A DNA stretch of 64,000 bases. Origin: Nipponacmea schrenckii (lineage: Eukaryota > Mollusca > Gastropoda > Lottiidae). The stretch lies in NCBI GenBank assembly GCA_030562195.1, contig JAUJPP010000012.1, positions 18,848,001 through 18,912,000 of the forward strand, given 5' to 3'. Every line of letters starts with the position of its first letter. The first letter of the stretch is position 1. The notes below the pieces were generated by a model. That model worked only from the letters and a program-made list of their open reading frames with translations. It had not been told where the DNA came from and ran no database searches. Shown piece after piece: positions 54,201-64,000 of this stretch. Both the position numbers and the translations under genes were made by a program.

Positions 54201-55479
54201 CTGAGTCACAGTTAAATTATCAATTGATTTCTAAGCATCGCGTGCAACTTGTTACTACCTGTCCTAAACAAGTCGACAATTGTTGAACAACGATACATCC
54301 GATATGGCTAACGGCCCGTCACAAATTCTTTGTTTTCCTAATTCAACTCGTATCATACTGGGAGCACGATAACATTTCTTAATTAAGCCATTTTAAATGA
54401 CCCTTGAGTCATAGTTTATAGGCCGTATCATTAGTTGTATCACTCCCGTCGAAAAGGAAATAGTTAACGGTCTTTGTCACAAAAATCTACGTGTACTGTC
54501 ATTGGCTAATTTATGTAAAATTCCTAACAGTTTAAATTTTTTAAATTGGGTGTCTTAAACCGGTAAAAGGTGAACTGCCTCTTTACTTATTATTGCAGAA
54601 TTTTCATAATTTTATTATTAATAATCTACAGGATGTATATGGAAGCGAAATTCCATATTTTTTTACCGTTATGTTAATTGCGACTTAGTTTCTTTAATTG
54701 AGCAATAATCTTAATTCTATGGAAACCCAAGAGTCAAGTATTTATTCCGATGTGTAACGGATTTGTGTGAATATTTCTGGTTTTACCAAATGCACCAGGA
54801 CATTATGATAAGAGCAACTGTTTAAATAGTCATCAAGTATGATCATTCTTTAATCAATAATAGTTATATCATAATCGTTTGTCATTCATTATTCATTATG
54901 AGTACTCACTTCCGTGAATGTCAAGTGTATATGAAACATATGTCGGGAATTTGGGAAATTCCTTGAAATTTAGGGTGAGAAATACATATACATAAACCTT
55001 TACTTTTGGACAACTTAAAGGATTATAAGATTCCTTGATTAATTGATTTTTGATATCATTCAGTTCGTTGTTCATGCCTCCAGTTCTTACCAATAGAACA
55101 TGTTGCTCTTTTAATCTGTATGGTTTCACATGGAACGGGCCCGTCTACTTATCGTAATATTAGGCTTTCTAAAACACGATGTGATTTTTTTCTGGTTTAA
55201 TCTGGACGTTAAATGTCAATGGCTGAAACCGCCTCCTACTTGTTTTTCAATAATTGTCACACACGAGCCCTAATTCATTAAGAGGACAATGAATGTTGTC
55301 TTGTAAAGAATCTTAAAAGGGCGGTACGAGACACGAGCTCGATCATCACTAAATAAACTACGTACATGTATATGTTCTTTGTATGGGTGATCTGCTTTAT
55401 AATGATCTCCTACTTTACACCTGTCACTTCTTTTCAAAATCAACGCTCAAACATTTTGTTACAGCGTCCCATAACGTAT

Positions 55480-55990
55480 AGCTCCTTCTGCCTCTGAAAG
55501 TCTGACATCGCTGCTAAAAATCGCTGTTATTACAGTTTGAAGAATTCTTTGACTCGGACTGAAATATCTGCCGAAAGTCTCAAGAATTTTGTGACCTGTT
55601 TTGACATCGCTTGCTCTCAAATCCTGTGTTACTTTTGCTGACATTGCTCCTAAACGTTTCAAAAGCTACGTTACATATGCTGACATGTCTGACATTGCTG
55701 CTGAAAGTCTGAAGATGTGGGCTGAAATATCAGCTGTAATTCTCAATAAGTTTTTGACTTAGTCTCACATTTCTTTTGAAGGTTTCAAGAGCTATGTAAC
55801 TTATGCTGACATTGCCGCTGAAAGTCTTAAAAAACTGTCTGACGTCAATGCTGAAACTCTGTGCGACGTCGCTGTTGATAGTCTCTAAACCTCTAGTGTC
55901 GCTGCTGATAGTCTCAAAACTCTGACGTCGTTGGTGATTATCTCCAAAAACTCTGACGTCGTTGGTGATAGTCTTAAAAACTTCAGAGCA
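55480..55990. repeat. Degenerate repeat array with CRE-like TGACGTC motifs
   Basis: Irregular copies of a motif like 'ctgacgtcgctgctgaaagtct'. The right-hand copies carry ctgacgtcaatg, gcgacgtcgctg and two of ctctgacgtcgttggtga. The left copies are more diverged (tgacatcgctgc, tgacattgctgctgaaag). It lies about 1.7-2.2 kb upstream of the IER-like ATG. Confidence 0.65.
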
Positions 55991-57949
55991 CAGCTGTGTT
56001 CTCGAGTGTCATGTACTGTGGAAAAAGCGCCTAATCTTTCCAACAACACGGATACCTCGTCTTGTGAGTTCTTTTTACCTTGTCTGATCCAGTATGGCTT
56101 AACGAGTCATTTTCATCTTTACCTGATTATGCCTTCTTCACATTAAAGCATGGCTTTCCATTTGAATAGGTTCAAGCGAATTTAGAGGCTCTTCGTTGCA
56201 TCATCATCAGTACCACAAGATACAGAAGTACATAGAAAGTACATTGTATGTACTGATTATTACAGTCTAGTCAGACTTTTCAACACGTCACATTACTATA
56301 TCAATATAGATATACTCATCGTATACACTACTAATTCTACAGAGGCTAGTAGGACAGATGAGTACAAACTAGTCATAAACTTATCAAGTGTATGACCAGT
56401 ATGTATGAGCTGGCACTTCTTTGGATACTGGATGAATCAAAATAGTTTTAATTCATCATAAAGGTATCCACCCATTAACAGAACTGAACCAAGGATTGTT
56501 GTTTTCAGACAATCATGCTTAAACAAGCGCGACATTATAGATGTGAAACATTTTTGTGCCCTCCCCACTCTCTGCCTAAAAGCAATTACCCCCTAGACAT
56601 ATGGGATTTTTCTTTGTACGGAAGTAAACAGGTCATACCGGAAAGATAAATAGATTTGACTTGTACCGTATGTTATGGACTCGCGTATTAGAATCGATTG
56701 TAACCAACTGCTGCCACGCATCAGACAAAATTGATTCATTATTTCGTCAGTGATTTTCACTCCGTTATATTATTGATTATTTCTACATGTTCAACATAAT
56801 CCCCTGATCCTAATTTAAATAATACATAGTTTTATACTGCTTATATACAGATCTGTGTATCGAAGATATAATCGTTCATCAAGATCCAAGTAAAGCGACG
56901 TACAGAAGAAGTATAATCTGATTTACGGACCGAATTGGAACTGTTGCACATGCCCTTGCACAGATCAACAAGTTTATATTACACATTGATGTCAATCAAA
57001 GTATATTGCCGAAGCATTAACATTAGTACCCTGCTTTGGTAGATAAACTCGCATTCGGCTTTGTTTTGTTTGACCTGTCGTGCTCTTGACACCAATTTAT
57101 GTGAGTTATCCCCAAACAAATTGAGATCGACAGACTTCTTGCCCTAATTTCACGACTACTGATATTTCATCGTCTGGAGCTCCGTCACAGTCTATTATTT
57201 GCAGTAGAGTAGATCAACTTGTTTGACATCATTAGAGGTGTTCAATTATAATATGGCATAAGGCTGTAATATATCAATTGGCTACCTCTTTATCCTAGAT
57301 CATTTCAGCAGTTTGATTCGACCGAATTAACAAGATTTCTATTACGCTTATCAAACATCCTTAGCCGAGTTAACCATCCGAATTCAGTGATCTGGAACAA
57401 TCTTATCAAACAAAGGATAATATCATGAAGTGTTTCTGATTGTTTGATAATCGAGTCTAATCATGTCTCATTCACAAGGCATGTCGACTAATAAAAATGT
57501 TGTATGAGCTCAGCGTGCCAAACGCAACATCAGCCTGGGGTGAATTCGATGACTGTATCTCATTCACTGGGTTAAAGTATTTAGGAATTAGGTTGGCGAT
57601 AAATTTGGAAGTCCGCCTGTCTATTTATAGCACCCAGCAGTACAGTGGTATAGTTGCTGACTGGGCGGTACACGTGTGTGTGTTTACCACATATGGGAAA
57701 CCGATACCAACTCGAAATAACCGGAATCAACTATCACATTCTTGTTAACAACAGAATTTTGAATTATAACTAGAGGTCAATTAAACCCCTTGTAATCACA
57801 TCAATATTGAAATAGTTTCCGCCCTAATCCCACGGCTTTTATGTCCACGGTAAACTGTATGTTTTACGGCTATAATATGAATGATTTCTGTCCCTTGGGA
57901 AATGATATTGCAAGTCGGAGGGACGGAAATAGAAAAAGCGTCTAGTCGT

Positions 57950-58120
57950 TCGGATGGGACAATAAACCGAGGCCCTTTGTGCTACATGCTGTGTACGTCA
58001 AATATCCTTCGACAATTGGAAATCGCAAAAAGAGCAGGCTAATGCCGCTGTCTTGACAAAATTTGCCCGTCTTCATTAGATCATTAGGTGCAGAAGATTA
58101 GGACGTAAAACTCCATCTCA
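57950..58120 (-). repeat. Dispersed repeat copy (minus)
   Basis: The complement reads gttttacgtcctaatcttct, then aagacgggcaaattttgtca, then agacagcggcattagcctgc and a tail through ccttcgacaattgg on the plus strand. Same family as 41360-41560. Confidence 0.72.
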
Positions 58121-60574
58121 TTTCATTTTTGCTATACGATGTCTTGTCAATATCCAGCCCGAGGTTATCGATTCAGTAGTAACTGGTAGAAGTGAATATA
58201 TGGAGTACGGATTACAATGTAGACACGGACAACTTCTCTTATAGAAGCACTAGCCAAGGTCACAGGCAGAGACTATGCTATGAATTCAGTATACATCAAT
58301 CTGATAAGAAATTATCTACTTCTGGAGAGATTTACAAGATAAACTAATCATTCCAAAATGCAAAGTGATAACTTCAGGGAGGAAATGGAAGGGGACCTAG
58401 TCTACCATGTACAAGAACAAGACTTCTTGTAAGCAGTGACCAAACGCTTTTAAACAATTCCAAAGCGTTACCTTTATATACTATTTATTGAACTGGGTTA
58501 AATGACTTGAGTTCTAATTAGTCTATTGTCGAACCTGTAGCGAATTAGCATATCGCTAACGCAGTTTCTTTATTTTATCCTTTGGTGGCTCTGTATTTTA
58601 GTTCATGCTTAAAGAATGAAATGGAAGTAAATATATCGGAGGGAGGGGTAAGACCTTGATGAAAGAAGAAACAACACATTGAATTATCTTAATACCTACA
58701 CCTTTACCTTCAGTGTGCGTGGTATATCGGTCTAGCTAACTCCACCTTCTATTCAGTGACTCAACTGACCACGGCCCCCACCCCTAAGGGATCCCCAATC
58801 CAAAAAAGAAAGTTAACAGGCATAATATTAACACATTTCCAACAGGGGGGCTCTTCAAACAACATGACTCTAGGGGCCTCTCCCACTTACCTCGCCGAGC
58901 TACTGATTTTATTGTATCCTAAAAAGGAAAGGATAGATTGGGAGGGAAATTAGACAACAAGTAGCTGACCTATATAACCCTCACCGGTAAAACACAAGTC
59001 ATGAACTCGGCTACCGCAAAAATAGCCCCAGGAGAAACCTGTCTTCTATTATCTATTTCGTCCGAGTTAAAGTTCACGAGAGAGGTCATGTCCATTCAGC
59101 AAGGTGGTTTTAAAAGGTGTAACTAATGTTAGGAGTCTGGCGGTCAAGTAGAATAAACTTCGAAAATTAATTGCTGTACAGAATTTAATCTCCAATATGC
59201 CCAAAGCTTGTACAGTCGTTTAAGGCTAGCCAACAAACCGAAGTATTGTGTGCTACAGAATATGCACATTAAAATTGTTGCTACAGTTTGAAGATACATA
59301 TTGTAAGAGTCAGATTTGATTCTGTGAGCGACTGGGGTAAGACGATAGACAATACATTGGGTTGACCTGTACCGTTGAAAAAAGTTGAACACGCATGAGT
59401 AGGCCTGTGAGTGACAGATGACCCGTACTATTTATTGACTGATCATGTATGTTACAAACATCAATTTTCACTGTTACAGTTTATAAACTTTACTACAAAT
59501 TGACCGAGTATCATTAATATTCACACTTCACCCTAATCTAAACTACCACTAATATTATTACAAGATTTACACCATTATCGAATTTTAACGGTAAATAATA
59601 ACCTGATTGTTTGTGGATCACTGACTGACTTAACATGGATATAAAATTAAAAGTCTGAAAGTTGGTCAGTAACAGTAAAAGGTTAATTCATTACTTGGAT
59701 GAGCAAGGTACCATGACTAGAAAATAAAATATCTATCCATTAAACAAAGCACTTATTGAAAAACGCTTCTAATCGTGTTTCAAAATAATTAATTTTATAG
59801 ATTTATTGGATTATAAGGGGATTCTGTTGTACAGTTTTGACAACATGTAAGTCCACTAATGTACAAAGACTCATTTTATATGGTCATCCTATGTTGCAGT
59901 AAGGTCGTTTTATTTGTTTTTCAAAGAACCTTGCCTGGCTGTTTAAGATGTTCAAATATCATGTTCTCTCAGTGGGGGTGTATTAGAATTTAATCGACAT
60001 TGTCATTGGCCTTACTATTGGTGGGAATTGTTGAGTGAAGGTGCCAGATCCGACATTATCCTATACAGTAGAAGAAGAAACGAATATAGGAGTACGGATC
60101 CGAACACTAATCGGGGCACGATTCGCCTCTACTATTATCGACAGTATCGATAATTCCGGACCGGACATCCGACCAGGCACCGTCTATTAACGGCTGAAGA
60201 TTCACTGAGAGGATTGTCTTTCTGGATTGCATCAATTGAAATACGTGTTCCTCTGACCCTCCCGATGTTCCAGTTACTACCTACATTACCACATTAACAC
60301 CTTTTAAGACCTATATACTTCTCGGCTATGTATTTCCTGCAGCTGCCGGATATGTACTTAAATTAACACCGGGGCCTTTAATTTCTTTTCCCATTAATTA
60401 CATTTTATAAGCTTATGAAAACTGCATCGACAATAAGAATAAAGAATCTACCCAAATATATTTTCTATGCCCGGAAAACTAGAGAGAATTTGATAAATAT
60501 GTACAATTTATACATTTTATTTTATGGAACTATAAATTTGACTGTTATATTTTATACTGAAAATATTATTATAT

Positions 60575-60960
60575 TTTACTGAATTTAACATATCTAGTAT
60601 TGCAAATTATGTATATATATTATCATGTATTCTACTATATATGAATACTATTATGTATATTTTATCATGTATTCTACTATATATGAACATTATGTATGTA
60701 TATTATCGTGTATGATACTATATATGAATACTCTTATGTATATTTTCATGTATTCTACTATGAATACTATTATGTATATCACCATGTATTCTACTATATA
60801 TGAATACTGTTATGAATATTATCATGTATTCTACTATATATGAATACTGTTATATATATTATTATGTATTCTTCTATGAATACTGTTATGTATATTATCA
60901 TGTATTCTACTATATATGAATACTGTTATGTACATTATCATGTATATAATGCTAACGCAA
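60575..60960. repeat. ~39-bp AT-rich minisatellite
   Basis: About eight or nine copies of a unit with atcatgtattctactatata and tgaatactgttatgtatatt. The open frame at 60625-60843 (MYSTIYEYYYV...) is repeat-derived. Confidence 0.9.
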
Positions 60961-61484
60961 TAAATTCATTCATTCATTTAACGACTGTACGACCTTCATC
61001 ATTGAGAGTGTAAACCATTTTTGGTTCGGAAATTCTTGACCTATACCATGATCGTACCCATACAAAACTTGCTCACTTCTCAACAGAAAAACTTAAGGAC
61101 AAAATTGGGGTTTTAACCTCGATATATTAATAGAGACGGATGTTTTTGTAGTTCAATCATACCATCATTATCCCCAAACACCATTCAAGGCAATCCTGTG
61201 GTTGCGTCAAAGTTTTTTTCAAGAATTTCAATCGATCGCCCAGTCACCATCTCAAAAGAACTAGCGATTCGAATTTATAAACTGTATACATTTTGTATAG
61301 AGCATGCAAAATTATATGCCCAACTATGTCTGAGCCAAGCAAATGGGTTTTATGACTGTTACTATATCTTTCAAATTTAAATATTCGTTTCAAAATAGTA
61401 CTGTTAGTCTAAAATTGCAAATGTGAGAGACAATAATGCTCATGTTCATATTTATATCTACTGAAGGACTTCACTAAGACTTTA

Positions 61485-61640
61485 GCTTTACGTCCTACCT
61501 TCTGTACCTAATGGGTCAATAATTACAAGCAACGGAATGAAGTTTGCAATGGGGGCAAATTTGCCAGGACAGTGGCTTTAGTCTTTAATGCGCACAGCCT
61601 GTAACACACGGGCCTCGCTTTATTGTCCTATAGACTTGAC
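61485..61640 (+). repeat. Dispersed repeat copy
   Basis: tacgtcctaccttctgtacc, then tttgccaggacagtggcttt, then tgcgcacagcctgtaacaca. Same family and orientation as 41360-41560. Confidence 0.72.
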
Positions 61641-62609
61641 GCTTTTTTCATGTCAGCCCCTCAGATCTGCAACACTGAGAAAGGAAGACGGTTTGCAAAT
61701 CCAACATCTCGACCCCCGACCCTTGCTGAGATTGTAGGCTAAGTTTAAAAGCTGTATCTTATTGCATAGCACTGTAGTACGTAGTTTCTTGCACAACCAT
61801 TGAAAATCCATACATAAACGATCATAGTAATATAGTAACATACTAGTTCACCTATTTTCATCTGATATGAAAGAAGTAGGTATTTAGGTTACATTCTGGT
61901 CTGTAATCAATATCACGTGACGACTAAACAACATTCAGCTTGAACTATGTCATTTTCTGTTGATCCTGTCTCGAATTTTCTTTAACCTTATTTATATTAT
62001 ACGATCAACATGGATACTTCCATTCCTCAACCTTCGTAATGCAATATAAAGCAACTTCAAAAATGAAAAATGAAAATTTGTTACAGTTTGCAATATAACT
62101 TTTGTTAGCAAATTTTCCTCAACGAATTTCGGTCGATGAGAGCCTTGTGGAAAATTACAGACGTGGCTGTGGTGGCTCGACTGTTTTTGTTGAACACGTG
62201 ACTATACAGTCAGCAAACTCTGAGTCATTCGAACATGAAAACATCTCGAATGATCTTTGACCCGATTCTTGCCGAGACACAGTTTTTATGACAGATGTTT
62301 TTGTCTGCAGTCTCTTTGAAAATTTAAGCGACCAGAATCATAACTGTCACCTCTATCGATGGTATTGCAATAAGAGACAATGATTTTAAAATGCAATATT
62401 TTTCTTGGCGAGAAGGTACTTGTGACTGTATGTTACGATTGTGATAAGGTGTGTTTACATTAGATATAAATAGGTGTACAATATTTGGCCTTGTCATTTT
62501 CAAGGAATTCATATCCCGTTATTTTCCATACAAATCTTATCTGAATATTATAGGCTTAATAGAAGACTTGCCTATTAATTAAAACATGAATGAAGCGTAT
62601 GTCGTTCTA

Positions 62610-62815
62610 GTTGGACAATGTATACCCCGTGTGTGTGCTACAGGCTATACACGTTAAAGATCCTTCGACAATTGGAATTCGATGAGTAGGTTATACATGT
62701 ATAAGCTAATGACACTGTCTGGACAAAATGCCCTGCATTGCATACACCTACTGCATGGAGTTGAACGCCTTCATTAGACCCTAAGGTACAGAAGACTAGA
62801 AAGTAAAACTACATT
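62610..62815 (-). repeat. Dispersed repeat copy (minus)
   Basis: Contains, on the plus strand, gtgtgctacaggctatacac, then ccttcgacaattggaatt, then cttcattagaccctaaggta and cagaagactag. It is the complement of the 41360-41560 family with a diverged middle. Confidence 0.68.
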
Positions 62816-64000
62816 AATTAACATTATAGATCAGAACTTGAATGAAAAAGACGTGATCTTGAAGACAATCCTAGTTGTAAAACAAAGGTCGTTTAGTGCT
62901 TCAGGCAGGTTAAAAAAATCATATATTCTCTATTACAAGTCTGAAAGCAGTTGTGTCACAAAGTACGTTTCGTATTGCAAATGTAATTGTTTAAAGTGCG
63001 TCTCTTATCGTGAACTGACTTAGACTCAGTGGGACCACACGAGAGGCATTCTGACAACAGAATACTGCTATTATTCCAATTACAGTTCGCTAGTTCGTTG
63101 TACACAGCCTTTCGTTAGCTCGAGGGGTTGTAATAAGTTTGTCCTTCAATGAATTGTTGTGCAGTTATCCACCAAGAAACTGGCTAGAATCACATTTTTA
63201 AGCCGGACGAAATAGTGTTTAATCTTCTAAAACATATCTATGTATTTAGGTCACGTATGTAAATTTCACAGTCAATGAACATATTTGTATTGAAATTCAG
63301 AAATTGATAACGTACTAAGAGAAACTATCAAAACTTAGGTTCATTAATGCACAACGTTTTCTTCTAATACTCCTGCGCTCCTATCAGTATGTTTTCGAAG
63401 ATGATCTTATGAAAATTCGTGTAGGCCTAAACAATTTCTAAAATGAGAAAAAAGTAAGTTATTTATAGCAGTTTCAATCGATTCTGACATAGATTTCTTT
63501 GTAAGAGAGAAGTCATGTTGGTTGTATTAATGCTTTGTTTCTGATTGAATATACTGATCATTTTGAGATGATATTAATTATCACATTGTTAGAGCTTGTC
63601 GTTGACCGACAAAAATATTGACCCATCTGTAATTACGTTGTATTGTATAGGTCTCTAGAGTTCATTCTGTCATACCTGTATCGTGTTACTCGGAAGATAT
63701 ATAATATAGTCAGTGTCGATATCTACGTCAACAATGATATTCTTTTCTCTGAAATTTCCTTAATATCTGGTAGCATAAGAATAAGAAGGGGTTTACGAGA
63801 AGAAACGATCCTTGGGTGCATTGTCAACTTCATATGACAGCTGATAATGGTCCATCAATGGTCACAATTACCATTGCTCGCTGCTTCAATTTCTTAGTTT
63901 GATTGGAACCACCGACGTCTGATCGAACATTAGAATTTTGCAAATTGATGCTATCATTGTACCAAATACAATACACAATTTCAAAAACCTTTTTTATCTT

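Larger units (their letters stand above)
53818..64000. other. 10-kb gene-poor interval upstream of the IER-like gene
   Basis: Apart from the promoter and repeats listed, I see no exon I can defend. Open frames are under 90 codons with no recognisable motif. Dispersed repeat copies lie at 57950-58120, 61485-61640 and 62610-62815. The rest is unique-looking, AT-rich DNA. Confidence 0.55.

Noticed and set aside
55459..56146. Short frames upstream of the IER-like gene
   Set aside because: They fall in the degenerate CRE-like repeat and have no family match.
60625..60843. Frame MYSTIYEYYYV...
   Set aside because: AT-rich tandem repeat by-product.

Overview
The window is nuclear DNA of an animal. 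Genes are split by GT-AG introns, there is one AT-AC (U12-type) intron, the DNA is AT-rich, and introns and intergenic DNA are full of short dispersed repeats and minisatellites. All four genes I could resolve are of bilaterian type. The repeat style (tRNA-derived SINEs, fold-back MITEs, a repeat carrying a 'tatacgcccacat' motif) suggests a marine mollusc. That placement is an inference; the species is not identified.

Layout. (1) Positions 1-14657, minus strand: GAPVD1/Gapex-5, an endosomal RasGAP + VPS9 (Rab5-GEF) protein. Twenty coding exons join in frame without a gap; only the last dozen or so codons lie beyond base 1. (2) 14658-17079: divergent intergenic region. (3) 17080 to about 28010, plus strand: a six-exon gene for a predicted 1876-residue nuclear RNA-binding protein. 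It has a core of dsRBD-like modules resembling NKRF/CDKN2AIP, flanked on both sides by RS-rich disordered segments. (4) 29517-33033, plus: ZNHIT1 (SRCAP/SWR1 chromatin-remodelling subunit), six coding exons, 158 residues, complete, with an AT-AC intron inside the zinc-finger coding sequence. (5) 33034-52087: about 19 kb without a gene I can support, made of dispersed repeats and minisatellites. (6) 52927-53817, minus: a single-exon immediate-early response gene (IER2/IER5 family, closest to IER5), with a CRE/CCAAT promoter and an AU-rich 3' region. (7) 53818-64000: a second gene-poor stretch with repeats and a cluster of CRE-like motifs.

The genes do not form a pathway. GAPVD1 acts in endocytic Rab/Ras control. 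ZNHIT1, the NKRF-like protein and the IER protein are nuclear factors for chromatin, RNA and stress-response regulation.

The most notable observations are the AT-AC intron of ZNHIT1, whose branch site is abutted by a SINE; the unusual RS-dsRBD-RS architecture of the NKRF-like gene; a 1-kb intronic minisatellite with a 321-bp higher-order period that seems to have grown out of a SINE; and a near-identical 36-bp duplication between two neighbouring GAPVD1 exons. No CRISPR, phage or other prokaryotic system is present.
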